Assembly: GCF_030818655.1 (NCBI RefSeq)
Contig: NZ_JAUTAN010000001.1
Span: 310,001 to 374,000, forward strand
Origin: Nocardioides zeae
GTDB lineage: Bacteria; Actinomycetota; Actinomycetes; Propionibacteriales; Nocardioidaceae
DNA: 64,000 bases
Direction: 5' to 3'
Shown piece after piece: positions 1 through 8,222 of this stretch. The notes below the pieces were generated by a model. That model was not told the origin of the DNA and did no database searches. It saw nothing but the letters and a program-made list of their open reading frames with translations. The stretch's first letter is position 1, and every line of letters begins with the position of its first letter. The translations under genes and the position numbers were made by a program.

Positions 1-899
1 AGCAGCGGGTAGAGGAGGTCGACCGCGAGGTTGGCGAGCCCGAAGACGACTGCGCCGAGGACGGCGAGCGCGAGCACGACCGGCGCGTCCTGGCTCTCGA
101 CGGCCCCGACCAGCAGGCGGCCGAGGCCGGCGCGGGCGAAGACCGTCTCGGTCACGACCGTGCCGACGAGCACGCCGCCGACGGTGAGACCGAGCAGCGT
201 CACGAACGGCAGGAGCGAGCCGCGCACGACGTGGGCCCAGAAGACCGAGCGGCGCGGCAGGCCCCGCGCCTGGAGCAGGAGCACGAAGTCGCTGCGCCAG
301 GTGGCGTCGAGGGTGCGGACGAGCACGATGGCCAGGGGCGCGGAGACCGGTACGGCGAGGGCGAGCGCCGGCAGCACGAGCGCGGCCGGGCCGGTGCCCC
401 GGGTCGCCGGGAACCAGCCGAGCGAGTAGGCGAAGACCTGCATGAGCAGCAGGGCCAGCCAGAAGGCGGGGATGCCGGCCGCGATCGCCGGCACGTCGTG
501 CAGGAGGCGGTGCACCCACCCGTCGGGGCGGTAGCTCGTGACGAGGGCGAGCGTGACGGCGATGAGCGTGGCGAGCGCGAATCCTGCAGCGGCGAGCTCG
601 AGGGTGGCCGGCGCCGCTGCGGCGAGCAGTGCGGTCACGGGCTGGCCGTGCTCGAACGACGTGCCCAGGTCGCCGACGACGAACGCGCCGAGCGTGGCGC
701 CGTAGCGCTCGAGCAGCGACCGGTCCGTGCCGTAGGCCTCCCGGAGCGCCGCGAGCTGGTCGGGCGCGAGGCCGCCCGCCCCTCCCGAGCGCCGCTCGAC
801 CATGAGGGCCACCGGGTCGCTGGGCAAGGCGTAGACCAGCACGAATGTCGCGGTGTAGACGACCCAGAGGAGCAGCACGAGGTACCCGAGCCGGCGCAC
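1..899 (-). CDS. ABC transporter permease, DppB/OppB type (3' end outside window)
   Basis: Inner-membrane permease subunit of a peptide/opine/nickel-type ABC importer. Read leftward, the product starts VRRLGYLVLLLWVVYTATF, the usual first membrane segment of DppB proteins, followed by an extracytoplasmic loop (DPVALMVERRSG, then AYGTDRSLLERYGA) typical of the family and four to five more hydrophobic segments. The reading frame is open to base 1 (ending LANLAVDLLYPL), so only about the last 10-20 residues are missing. I chose GTG at 899 because the protein then begins like its relatives; a GTG at 974, overlapping the upstream gene, would add 25 basic residues. It follows the class III aminotransferase by 59 bases and is probably its co-transcribed partner. 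The remaining transporter subunits would lie left of the window. The substrate cannot be told from the sequence. Confidence 0.85.
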   Translation of the reverse strand, partial: MRRLGYLVLLLWVVYTATFVLVYALPSDPVALMVERRSGGAGGLAPDQLAALREAYGTDRSLLERYGATLGAFVVGDLGTSFEHGQPVTALLAAAAPATLELAAAGFALATLIAVTLALVTSYRPDGWVHRLLHDVPAIAAGIPAFWLALLLMQVFAYSLGWFPATRGTGPAALVLPALALAVPVSAPLAIVLVRTLDATWRSDFVLLLQARGLPRRSVFWAHVVRGSLLPFVTLLGLTVGGVLVGTVVTETVFARAGLGRLLVGAVESQDAPVVLALAVLGAVVFGLANLAVDLLYPL

Positions 900-958
900 G
901 GCCCGTGCTGCCCCCGTCCTGCCTCTGCCTCGTCGGCGCCGGACGGTGGCGCCGAGCT

Positions 959-2392
959 CTACAGCCGTCGCCACGACTCGTCCAGGACGTCGGCGACGGT
1001 GGTGGCGAGCAGGTCGATCTCGGCCTCGCCGATCGTGAGCGGCGGGGCCAGCAGGATCGCCGGCAGGCTGCGCTCGTCGATCCGGGCGTAGAGCCCGCGC
1101 TCGGCCAGGCCGGGCAGCAGCAGCTCGTCGACGAGGCGCCGCTGGGTCGCCGGCTCGAAGGGCGTGGGCCGACCGGCCTCGGCGCTCAGCACCACTGCCT
1201 GGAAGAAGCCCGCGCCCCGCACGGTGCCGAGGAGCGGCGAGTCGGCCGCGGCGGCACCCAGCCGCGCCGCGAAGGTGTCCTCGTGCGTCCGGACGTGGGC
1301 GTTGAGCCCCTCCTCCTCGAAGACCGCGATGTTCTCGAGCGCGACGGCGGCGGCCAGCGGGTGACCGGCGAACGTCAGGCCGTGGAGGAAGGTGTGCCGG
1401 CCCGAGGCGAACGGCTCGAACAGCCGGTCGCTCGCCAGCACCAGCCCCGCCGGCACGTAGCCCGAGGTCAGGCCCTTGGCCCCGGTGATGATGTCCGGCA
1501 CGACGCCGTAGCGCTCGATCGCGAAGAACTCCCCGAGCCGGCCGAACGCCGTGATGACCTCGTCGGCGACGAGCAGCACGCCGTAGCGATCGGCGATCTC
1601 GCGCACCCGCTGGAAGTAACCGGGCGGCGGCGGGATCGCCGCGCCGGAGTTCTGCAACGGCTCGAGGAAGATGGCGGCCACGGTCTCGGGGCCCTCGAGC
1701 TCGATCGCCTCGGCGATCCGGTCGGCCGACCAGCGTCCGAAGGCTTCCTCGTCACCGTCGAAGTCGGGTGCAGCGCGGAACCAGTCGGTCGTGGGCACCC
1801 GGGACGTGCTGGGCACGAGGGGCTCGAAAGGCGCCTTGACCGCAGGGATGGAGGTGATCGACAGCGCACCCTGCGTGGTGCCGTGGTAGGCCAGTGCGCG
1901 ACTGACCACCTTGTGCCGCGTCGGCTGGCCGACGGCCTTGAAGTACTGCTTCGCCAGCTTCCACGCCGTCTCGACGGCCTCGCTGCCGCTGTTGGTGAAG
2001 AAGACCCTGTTGAGGTCGCCCGGCGCCCGCTCGGCCAGCGCCGCCGCGAGCTCCGCGGCCGCCGGGTGTGCGTGGTTCCACACCGGGAAGAAGTCGAGCT
2101 CGCGCAGCTGCCGGGCCGCGGCGTCGGCGAGACGGGCCCGACCGTGGCCGACGTTCACCGCGAACAGCGCCGAGAGCCCGTCGAACACCTTCTGGCCCTC
2201 GGAGGTCCAGAAGTGGTGGCCCTCGGCCCGGGTCACGCCGCGGAAGTACGGCGTGCTCGTCGCGTGTGGGGTGAAGTGCAGCCAGAGGTGGTCGCGGGCG
2301 GCGGCGGCGTCGTACGGGCGGCTGCGGGCCGCGGGCGACGGGACCTGTGCGGGGTGCACCCCAGGTGCGGGGAAGTACGACGTGCGAGTCAT
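959..2392 (-). CDS. class III (omega) aminotransferase, PLP-dependent
   Basis: A 477-residue fold-type I aminotransferase of class III, the group that includes omega-amino acid:pyruvate, 4-aminobutyrate and diamine transaminases. The cofactor region is clear: NSGSEAVETAWKLA binds the phosphate, FLEPLQNSGAAIPPP and ADEVITAFGRLGEFF supply the ring-contacting Asp, and the Schiff-base lysine lies in DIITGAKGLTSGYVPAG near residue 303. Length and motif order are normal. An AGGAG stands seven bases before the ATG. It lies 33 bases after the asparagine-synthetase-like gene and 59 before a peptide-type permease, so the three probably form one operon. Substrate specificity is not readable; the neighbours suggest an imported amino compound, possibly linked to methionine or sulfur supply because of the riboswitch across the divergent promoter region. 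Confidence 0.9.
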   Translation of the reverse strand: MTRTSYFPAPGVHPAQVPSPAARSRPYDAAAARDHLWLHFTPHATSTPYFRGVTRAEGHHFWTSEGQKVFDGLSALFAVNVGHGRARLADAAARQLRELDFFPVWNHAHPAAAELAAALAERAPGDLNRVFFTNSGSEAVETAWKLAKQYFKAVGQPTRHKVVSRALAYHGTTQGALSITSIPAVKAPFEPLVPSTSRVPTTDWFRAAPDFDGDEEAFGRWSADRIAEAIELEGPETVAAIFLEPLQNSGAAIPPPPGYFQRVREIADRYGVLLVADEVITAFGRLGEFFAIERYGVVPDIITGAKGLTSGYVPAGLVLASDRLFEPFASGRHTFLHGLTFAGHPLAAAVALENIAVFEEEGLNAHVRTHEDTFAARLGAAAADSPLLGTVRGAGFFQAVVLSAEAGRPTPFEPATQRRLVDELLLPGLAERGLYARIDERSLPAILLAPPLTIGEAEIDLLATTVADVLDESWRRL

Positions 2393-2425
2393 GGTCGGTC
2401 TCCTGGTACGGGGGCGGGTGGGCGG

Positions 2426-4279
2426 TCAGACGAGGGCGGGGCGGTAGGCCTCGAGCCAGGCAGCGAGGTTGAGCACGACCTCGGCCTCGTAGTTGCTCAC
2501 CAGGCCCGTCCCCGCGCCGGACGTGGCCCGGTCGGGGCGGAGCACCTCGGCATCGAGGTAGGCGTCGATGTCGTCCGGCGGGGCGCTCAGCACCTCCGTC
2601 AGCTGGGTGCGCAGCCGGGTGGCGTAGCGCGGGTCGGGGCTCGTCGGGTACGGCGACTTCCGCCGCTCCCGGACCGGCGTCGGCAAGCTGGTGCCGATCG
2701 CGTCGCGCAGCACGGCCTTCTCCCGGCCTGCCCCGCGACGCACGTGCTCGGGGAGCCGCACGAGGGCCTCGACGAGGCGGTGGTCGCAGAACGGCACCCG
2801 CGCCTCCAACCCAGCAGCCATGCTGAGCCGGTCGTTGCGGTCGAGCAGCAGCGGGAGGAAGTACGTCGTCGCCAAGTAAGTGATCTCGCGCTGGCGCCGT
2901 GCGCTCGGGCTCAGCGAGTCCGGCAGGTCCAGGGAGGCGAGGGCACTGCGGTACTCGTCGGCGACGAACGCGTCGAGGTCGAGCTCCTTGCGCAGTCGCT
3001 CGGGCAGGAGGGCCTGCTGACGGGGGTGCAGGCGTCCGTGGGCGGGCGTGTCCGCGATCCAGGGGAACGTGTCGGCGCCGACGGCCTCGGGCAGCGTGAA
3101 CCACAGGTAGCCACCGAGGACCTCGTCGGCCGCCTCGCCGGACAGCGCGACGCTCGCGTGCTCCTTCACCCGGCGGCAGAGGGTCAGCAGGCTGGTGTCG
3201 AGGTCGCCGAACCCGTTGGGCAGGTCCCGGGCCCGGATGCCCTCCAGCCGCAGGGCCGGGTCGAGGAGCGCGTCCGCGTCGAGCACCACGTTGTGGTGCG
3301 TGGTGCGCAGGTGGTCCGCCGCCAGGCGAGCATGCAGTCGGTCCTGCGCCGTCCGCGAGCCGGGATCGCCCTCGGCGTCGGAGAAGTCGACCGAGAAGGT
3401 CCGCAGCTCGGCGTCGGCGCCGAGGTGCTCGCGGGTGAGGGCCGTGATGACGGAGGAGTCCAGCCCGCCCGAGAGGAACGTGGCCAGCGGCACGTCGGAG
3501 ATGGTCTGCCGGGCGACCACGTCCTCCAGGAGCGCCCTCACCTCGTCCGCGGCGGCCGCTGGCGAGCCCGCGGGTTCCGGTGTGGCGAGCGCGTCGGCGA
3601 GCGACCAGTAGCGGGTGGTCCGGGTGCCGTCCCGGCCGAACCGCAGGACGCTGCCGGGTGGTACCTCCTCGATGCCGGCGAAGGGGGAGGTGCCCGGCAC
3701 CTTCAGCAGCGGCAGCGAGAGCAGTCGCAGGCCGTCGGCGTCGAGTGCCGTTGCCACCTCCGGGTGCGCGAGGATCCCCTTGGGCTCCGACGCGAACAGG
3801 AGACGCGACCCGTCGCGGTGGTAGTGCAGGGGTTTCACTCCGAGGTGGTCGCGGACGAGCCAGACCTCCTGGGCAGCCGAGTCCCAGACGGCGAAGGCGA
3901 AGATGCCGTTGAGGTGCTCGACCGCCCGAGGGCCCCACTGCGCCCATGCCGCGAGCAGCACCTCGGTGTCGGTCCCGGTGGTGAAGCCGTGTCCGGCACG
4001 GCGCAGGACGGCGCGCAGCTCGCGGAAGTTGTAGAGCTCGCCGTTGTAGGTGAGCACGAGCTCGCCGCGCCGCTCCGGAAGGGGCAGCACCCGCGGTTGC
4101 TGCCCGTGCTCGGGGTCGATGACGGCCAGGCGGCGGTGACCCAGGACGGCCTGCGACGACGACCAGATGCCAGCCCCGTCGGGCCCGCGATGCCCCTGCG
4201 CGTCGTTCATCGCGGCGACGGCGTCCGTCGCCCCTGCCGTGCGTCCGGTCACGTCGACCAGGCCCGAGATCGCGCACAT
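2426..4279 (-). CDS. asnB: asparagine synthetase-like glutamine amidotransferase (AsnB family)
   Basis: About 617 residues in the usual AsnB order. The class II glutamine amidotransferase domain starts MCAISGLVD, so the Cys nucleophile is residue 2 after Met removal; this fixes the start at 4279 rather than at an upstream ATG. An ATP-pyrophosphatase domain follows, with the phosphate-binding motif FLSGGLDSSVITAL. The RBS (GGAGGGGG) is well placed. In classical members it makes Asn from Asp, Gln and ATP, but many actinobacterial relatives form other amide bonds in secondary metabolites or osmolytes. Linkage to an aminotransferase and a peptide-type transporter, rather than to amino acid housekeeping genes, leaves that possibility open. 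It is the promoter-proximal gene of the leftward unit. Confidence 0.88.
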   Translation of the reverse strand: MCAISGLVDVTGRTAGATDAVAAMNDAQGHRGPDGAGIWSSSQAVLGHRRLAVIDPEHGQQPRVLPLPERRGELVLTYNGELYNFRELRAVLRRAGHGFTTGTDTEVLLAAWAQWGPRAVEHLNGIFAFAVWDSAAQEVWLVRDHLGVKPLHYHRDGSRLLFASEPKGILAHPEVATALDADGLRLLSLPLLKVPGTSPFAGIEEVPPGSVLRFGRDGTRTTRYWSLADALATPEPAGSPAAAADEVRALLEDVVARQTISDVPLATFLSGGLDSSVITALTREHLGADAELRTFSVDFSDAEGDPGSRTAQDRLHARLAADHLRTTHHNVVLDADALLDPALRLEGIRARDLPNGFGDLDTSLLTLCRRVKEHASVALSGEAADEVLGGYLWFTLPEAVGADTFPWIADTPAHGRLHPRQQALLPERLRKELDLDAFVADEYRSALASLDLPDSLSPSARRQREITYLATTYFLPLLLDRNDRLSMAAGLEARVPFCDHRLVEALVRLPEHVRRGAGREKAVLRDAIGTSLPTPVRERRKSPYPTSPDPRYATRLRTQLTEVLSAPPDDIDAYLDAEVLRPDRATSGAGTGLVSNYEAEVVLNLAAWLEAYRPALV

Positions 4280-4454
4280 CGAGGTACCCCCTCCAGCTCC
4301 CGCAGATCTGCGACCGGTTCCCGGTCGTCTGTCGTGCGGTTTCCGATGTATGTCGACCAAGTTAGTGTTATTTGAACGGGCTAGCGAATTGTCTCACTTC
4401 GTGGACATGCGGATCGTGAGGCCGATGTCGCGGCCGGGCGTCGTAGCCTCGTCC
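4280..4454. promoter_or_regulatory. divergent promoter region between asnB-like gene and SAM riboswitch
   Basis: About 175 bases separate the leftward asnB-like start from the rightward riboswitch. The stretch around 4355-4400 is unusually A+T-rich for this window (GTTAGTGTTATTTGAACGG) and is the best place for divergent promoters. A TAGCCT at 4445-4450 could be the -10 of the riboswitch transcript. I see no second riboswitch on the leftward side and no convincing -35 boxes. Confidence 0.45.
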
Positions 4455-4584
4455 GGCGTCACGAGTGCCAGCGCCAAGCCCCGGCTCGCTGGCCGGCAAC
4501 CCTCCTCCGCGGTGGGGTGCCCCGGGTGAGGACGTGGCTCGTGCCGACCGGCGCGGGCAAGTGCGGACCCGGCCCGACCGGGTC
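4455..4584 (+). promoter_or_regulatory. SAM-IV riboswitch with candidate expression platform
   Basis: The sequence follows the SAM-IV aptamer of actinobacteria closely: GTCACGAGTGCCAGC, then CCAAGCCCCGGCTCGCTGGC, CCGGCAACCCTCC, GCGGTGGGGTGCCCCGGGTG and a closing GAGGACG that pairs with CGTC at 4457-4460. The downstream hallmark is present as well: a hairpin, then GGGCAAGTGCGGACC, corresponding to the 3' pseudoknot segment of mycobacterial SAM-IV RNAs. That pseudoknot strand overlaps the left arm of a GACCCGG/CCGGGTC hairpin (4566-4584), five bases before the AGGAGG of the next gene, so ligand binding could control ribosome access. The aptamer assignment rests on memory of the family; the mechanism is inferred. 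Confidence 0.9.
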
Positions 4585-4600
4585 AGAGCCAGGAGGCCCC

Positions 4601-5968
4601 ATGATCACCACGCCGACCCCGCCCGCGGACGCGGCCACCGCCGTGGCCCCCGCCGACCCCGTCACCCTCGTCGCCCCCGTCGCCCCCGTGCTGGGACACG
4701 GTCTCGAGGCCCCGCTCGTGACCGGAGGCAGCGTCGCCTACGCGAACCTCGACATCGCGGCCAGCGCGCCCGTGCTGAGTGCCGTCCACGACGAGGTGGA
4801 AGCGTTCCTCCCTTGGTACGCCAGCGTCCACCGCGGCGCTGGCTACGCCTCGAAGGTCGCGACCGACGCCTACGAGCGGTCCCGCGCCACCATCGGCGCT
4901 TTCGTCGGCGCGCGTCCTGACGACGTCGTGGTGCTCACGGCGCAGACGACCGACGCTCTCAACCTCCTGGCCAGGGCGGTGCCGGGACGCGCCGTGCACC
5001 TCGACCTCGAGCACCACGCCAACCTGCTGCCGTGGCGGCGCCCGGGTGACACGGCGGTGCCGGCGCGCAGCACCCTCGCCGAGACACTGGCCGCGCTGGA
5101 GCGGGAGCTGCGCCGGGAGCCCGCGGCCCTGTTGGCCGTCACCGGTGCGTCCAACGTCACCGGCGAGATCCTGCCGATCGCCCGACTCTCCGATCTGGCC
5201 CACCGCCACGGCGCCCGGATCGCGGTGGACGCCGCGCAGCTCGCGCCTCACCGTCGGGTCGACCTCGCCTCGACGGACGTCGACTACCTGGCTCTGTCCG
5301 GCCACAAGCTCTACGCGCCCTACGGTGCGGGGGCGCTCGTCGGTCGCCGCGACTGGCTCGACGCCGCGCCTCCGAAGCTGTCGGGGGGTGGTGCCGTCCG
5401 CCGCGTGTGGGCCGACGACGTCGACTGGGGCGTGGCCCCGGCGCGCCACGAGGCGGGGTCCCCCAACGTCGTCGGTGCGCTCGCGCTCGCCGCGGCCTGC
5501 CGCGCCATCGAGGCGCTCGGAGCGGGGGTGGTGACCTCCCACGAGGAAGCGCTGACCGCGGCCCTGCGCACCGGGCTCGCCGCCGTACCGGGCGTGCGCC
5601 TCCTCGACCTCTGGCCTGGCGAGGTCGATCGCATCGGGGTCGTCAGCTTCACCGTCGACGGCGTGCCGGCCGAGCTCGTCGCGCAGGTGCTCTCGGCCGA
5701 GCACGGGATCGGGGTCCGCGACGGACGGTTCTGCGCCCACCTGCTGCTCGACCGCCTCAGTCCCGGGCGGACCGCGGTGCGGGCGAGCGTGGGGCTGGGC
5801 ACGGCGGGCAGTGAGGTCGACAGGCTGGTGCGGGGCGCTGCCGCCCTCGTGCAGCACGGCCCGCAGTGGCGCTACGCCGGGGCCGACGAGGGATACGTGC
5901 CGCTCGAGGACCCCCGGGTGCTCACGCCCTGGGTCCAGCTGCGGGCGCCTGGTCCTCCATCGTGTTGA
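4601..5968 (+). CDS. class V aminotransferase / cysteine desulfurase-like protein under SAM-IV control
   Basis: A 455-residue PLP enzyme of the NifS/SufS-like class V group. Visible features are the His-rich DLEHHANLLPWR (equivalent of the SufS catalytic His region), AVDAAQLAPH, the PLP lysine in ALSGHKLYAPYGAGALVG, and a Cys in RDGRFCAHLLLD where SufS carries its persulfide Cys. The start is the ATG five bases after AGGAGG; an upstream in-frame start would overlap the riboswitch. Residues 1-35 are Pro/Ala/Val-rich and not part of the fold. Control by a SAM riboswitch implies repression when SAM is plentiful, so it probably serves sulfur mobilisation or methionine supply rather than general Fe-S assembly, whose genes are not nearby. 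Its 3' end overlaps glbO by 47 bases, convergently. Confidence 0.88.
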   Translation: MITTPTPPADAATAVAPADPVTLVAPVAPVLGHGLEAPLVTGGSVAYANLDIAASAPVLSAVHDEVEAFLPWYASVHRGAGYASKVATDAYERSRATIGAFVGARPDDVVVLTAQTTDALNLLARAVPGRAVHLDLEHHANLLPWRRPGDTAVPARSTLAETLAALERELRREPAALLAVTGASNVTGEILPIARLSDLAHRHGARIAVDAAQLAPHRRVDLASTDVDYLALSGHKLYAPYGAGALVGRRDWLDAAPPKLSGGGAVRRVWADDVDWGVAPARHEAGSPNVVGALALAAACRAIEALGAGVVTSHEEALTAALRTGLAAVPGVRLLDLWPGEVDRIGVVSFTVDGVPAELVAQVLSAEHGIGVRDGRFCAHLLLDRLSPGRTAVRASVGLGTAGSEVDRLVRGAAALVQHGPQWRYAGADEGYVPLEDPRVLTPWVQLRAPGPPSC

Positions 5969-6329
5969 CCATGAACTGGGCGGCGTGGGTGACGTACGCC
6001 CAGAACTGCGCGTCCTGCTCCTCGGTCAGCTCGACGGAGTCGAGGCCGGCACGGAAGTGCACGAGCCAGCGCTCGGCGGCCGCCGGCGTGACGGCGTACG
6101 GCGCGTGCCGCATCCGCAACCGGGGGTGTCCGCGCGTCTCGGAGTAGGTCGACGGGCCACCCCAGTACTGCACCAGGAAGAGGCGGAAGCGCTCCTCGGC
6201 CGGGCCGAGGTCCTCCTCGGGGTACATCGGGCGCAGCAGCGGGTCGGTCGCCACACCCTCGTAGAAGCGGTGCACGATCGCCCGGATGGTCGGCTCGCCG
6301 CCGATCTCGTCGTAGAAGGTGGTGGTCAT
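5922..6329 (-). CDS. glbO: truncated haemoglobin, group II (GlbO/HbO type)
   Basis: A haem-binding 2-over-2 globin of about 135 residues, expected to bind O2/NO in the cytoplasm. It begins MTTTFYDEIGGEPTIRAIV, and carries PEEDLGPAEERFRLFLVQYWGGP and the proximal-His segment RGHPRLRMRHAPY, almost word for word as in mycobacterial HbO. The upstream ATG at 6338 (MVGM) is an alternative start; homologues begin with the shorter form. It is convergent with the class V aminotransferase and overlaps it by 47 bases. In M. tuberculosis glbO is likewise near pepN, so this belongs to a conserved neighbourhood. Confidence 0.92.
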   Translation of the reverse strand: MTTTFYDEIGGEPTIRAIVHRFYEGVATDPLLRPMYPEEDLGPAEERFRLFLVQYWGGPSTYSETRGHPRLRMRHAPYAVTPAAAERWLVHFRAGLDSVELTEEQDAQFWAYVTHAAQFMVNTMEDQAPAAGPRA

Positions 6330-6375
6330 CCCCACCATGGTCCCACCCGGGCCGAGCGACGCGGAGCGGCGGGTC

Positions 6376-7347
6376 TCAGGCGAGCGGCGAGCCGTCGAGC
6401 CCGGCGGCGTCGAGGCGCAGCTTGACGCGCTCCCGGAGCACGCGGGCGATCCGCCACTGCTCGAGGGGAGCGGTCTTCACCGTCATGCGCACGGTCAACA
6501 GGTCGTGGGTGAGCTCCTGCACGCCCCACACCTCCGGCTCCTCGATGAGCACGTCGCGGTACTCGTCGTCCTCCCACAGGTCGTGGCCGGCGTCGCGGAG
6601 CACCTCGATGAAGCGACGCACGTCGGTCGCGTAGGGCAGGGCCACGTCGACGATCGCGCGGGCCCAGTTCTGCGACTTGTTGCCGACCCGCAGGATCTCG
6701 CCGTTGCGCACGTACCAGACCGTGCCGTCGGTGTCCCGCAGGCGGGTGATCCGCAGGCCGACCGCCTCGACGGTGCCCGACACGGTGCCGACGTCGACGA
6801 CGTCGCCCACGCCGATCTGGTCCTCGAAGATCATGAAGATGCCGGTCAGGAAGTCCTTGACCAGGTTCTGCGCGCCGAAGCCGAGCGCGACGCCCACGAC
6901 GCCGGCGCTGGCGATGAGCGGCGCGACGTTGAAGCCCAGCTCGGCCAGCGCCATGATGATGACGATCGCGCCGATGATGGCGGAGACGATGCTCTTCAGC
7001 AGCGACCCCGTCGTGCGGGTGCGCTGGGCGCGGCGTGAGGTGGCCAGCGGGTTGTCGGCGCTGGTGCCCGCCGTGCGGTCGCCCCGGCTCAGCCGACCCA
7101 TCCCCGAGGGCAGCACGCCGGTGGCGGCCCGCGCGACCATCCGGTCGATGGCCCGGTGCGCCACCCAGCGGGCGACCCCGGCGACGAGGAAGATGCCGAT
7201 GAGGGCGAGCAGCGCCGACAGCACGGTGCTGGCCAGGTCGGCGACCACCTCGTTCCCGGTCATCTGGAAGGTCACGCGGCAGGCGAGCGTCTGGTCGGGC
7301 GCGCACTCGGTGACGTCGGCGATCAGGGGCGTGGTCGCGGACAACAT
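6376..7347 (-). CDS. MscS-family small-conductance mechanosensitive channel
   Basis: About 323 residues. After a periplasmic N-terminus come hydrophobic segments at roughly residues 30-55 and 110-165. The pore-lining helix is recognisable from SAGVVGVALGFGAQNLVKD, followed by the MscS beta-domain signature FEDQIGVGDVVDVG and GTVEAVGLRITRLRD. The loop between helices is long and charged. The start is the ATG at 7347, with GGGAG just upstream; the open frame extends further but reads as non-coding. It should release solutes during osmotic downshock. It is divergent from the next small membrane gene across 46 bases. Confidence 0.88.
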   Translation of the reverse strand: MLSATTPLIADVTECAPDQTLACRVTFQMTGNEVVADLASTVLSALLALIGIFLVAGVARWVAHRAIDRMVARAATGVLPSGMGRLSRGDRTAGTSADNPLATSRRAQRTRTTGSLLKSIVSAIIGAIVIIMALAELGFNVAPLIASAGVVGVALGFGAQNLVKDFLTGIFMIFEDQIGVGDVVDVGTVSGTVEAVGLRITRLRDTDGTVWYVRNGEILRVGNKSQNWARAIVDVALPYATDVRRFIEVLRDAGHDLWEDDEYRDVLIEEPEVWGVQELTHDLLTVRMTVKTAPLEQWRIARVLRERVKLRLDAAGLDGSPLA

Positions 7348-7380
7348 GACTCCCAGTATCGGCGTCACGCCGACCAGCGA

Positions 7381-7386
7381 TATCCT
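7381..7386 (+). promoter_or_regulatory. -10 hexamer TATCCT for a leaderless transcript
   Basis: TATCCT ends seven bases before the GTG at 7394, the spacing expected if transcription starts at the start codon. No Shine-Dalgarno lies between them. Confidence 0.5.
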
Positions 7387-7393
7387 CGGGTCC

Positions 7394-7780
7394 GTGAACC
7401 AGCACCGTGAGCTCCGCCCCGCCCGACAGACCCCGCGCGGGCCCGTCCGCCGCGTCGCCGCGCTCACGCTGGCGACCGCCCTCCTCACCGTGGCCGGGGC
7501 GCTCCCGGCCCACGCCGACGTCCCCCTCGGGTGGGACCCCGACCAGCAGCCGGTCGACGGCCTCCACGTCCTGTGGATCGTGCTCGCGATCGTCGGCGGC
7601 ATCCTGCTCATCGTCGCCGCGGTCTACATCCCCGCGGCCGCCCGTGGCGAGGACATCCGCCCCGGCGCCGCCCGGGCGATCGAGGCGGAGTGGTTCGGCG
7701 GCCCCCGCAAGGGTCACGACGAGCTCGCCGCCCCGGACGACGCCGAGTCGCAGGCGGGTGGCGCAAGTGGCCGCTGGTGA
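7394..7780 (+). CDS. small exported membrane protein of unknown function
   Basis: A 128-residue protein not recognised as a named family. A basic N-terminus (HRELRPARQTPRGPVRRVAA) is followed by a signal-peptide core (ALTLATALLTVAGALPAHA, likely cleaved after AHA) and then a second hydrophobic helix, VLWIVLAIVGGILLIVAAVYI. The rest is a short hydrophilic tail. The frame is supported by a leaderless-type -10 and by overlap of its 3' end with the next gene, which suggests translational coupling. Topology would be a mature protein with one membrane anchor and a cytoplasmic tail. The pair with the DUF5130 protein may work at the membrane together. Confidence 0.7.
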   Translation: MNQHRELRPARQTPRGPVRRVAALTLATALLTVAGALPAHADVPLGWDPDQQPVDGLHVLWIVLAIVGGILLIVAAVYIPAAARGEDIRPGAARAIEAEWFGGPRKGHDELAAPDDAESQAGGASGRW

Positions 7781-8144
7781 GCTGTTCTCCGACGACGACC
7801 GCCGGCAGATCGACACGACGATCCGCACGGCGGAGCAGCTCTCCCGGTTCGAGTTCTCGACCTACGTGGGCTCCGTCGCCGGTGACCCGCGCTCCTTCGC
7901 GACGCAGCTCCACAACACCCTCGTGGTACCGCAGAAGAGCCTGCTGATCATGGTGGACCCGCAGCAGCGGGTGCTCGAGGTCGTGACCGGCCGCAAGGTG
8001 CGCGAGCGCCTCCCCGACGCCGACGTCCTCGCGGTCGTGGCGGTCATGCAGGGCGAGTTCGCCGAGGGCGACCTCGTCGGCGGCATCGTGCGCGGCATCT
8101 CCAAGCTCGCCGAGATGTCGCGCCGCTCGCTCCCTGCGAGCTGA
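7767..8144 (+). CDS. DUF5130 (TPM-like) protein
   Basis: About 125 residues, VAAGELFSDDDRRQ onward. The pattern (an amphipathic N-terminal helix with RTAEQLSRFEFSTYVG, a central LLIMVDPQQRVLEVVTG strand pair and a C-terminal helix) fits the TPM-fold DUF5130 proteins such as the one encoded next to pepN in mycobacteria. GTG at 7767 has a G-rich SD; GTG at 7758 is a possible earlier start. It overlaps the preceding gene by 14 bases. No signal peptide or membrane segment is present, so it presumably acts in the cytoplasm, possibly with the upstream membrane protein. Biochemical function unknown. Confidence 0.75.
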   Translation: MAAGELFSDDDRRQIDTTIRTAEQLSRFEFSTYVGSVAGDPRSFATQLHNTLVVPQKSLLIMVDPQQRVLEVVTGRKVRERLPDADVLAVVAVMQGEFAEGDLVGGIVRGISKLAEMSRRSLPAS

Positions 8145-8157
8145 CGCACCTCGCGCA

Positions 8158-8201
8158 ACGTCATGCGCCCCGTGGGTCCCGACCCACGGGGCGCATGACG
8201 T
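8158..8201. terminator. bidirectional terminator-like perfect palindrome
   Basis: Arms ACGTCATGCGCCCCGTGGGT and its complement form a 21-bp perfect stem between the convergent DUF5130 and pepN genes. The outer ACGTCATGCG is shared with the palindrome at 62158-62207. There is no U-tract, as is usual in actinobacteria. Confidence 0.75.
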
Positions 8202-8222
8202 CTCAGACGGCGTACGGAGCGG

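Noticed and set aside
845..4375. A 1176-codon rightward open frame over the leftward aminotransferase and asnB-like genes
   Set aside because: Arg/Gly/Glu-rich shadow of high-G+C genes on the other strand; it has no domain logic, while the leftward frames carry complete enzyme motifs.
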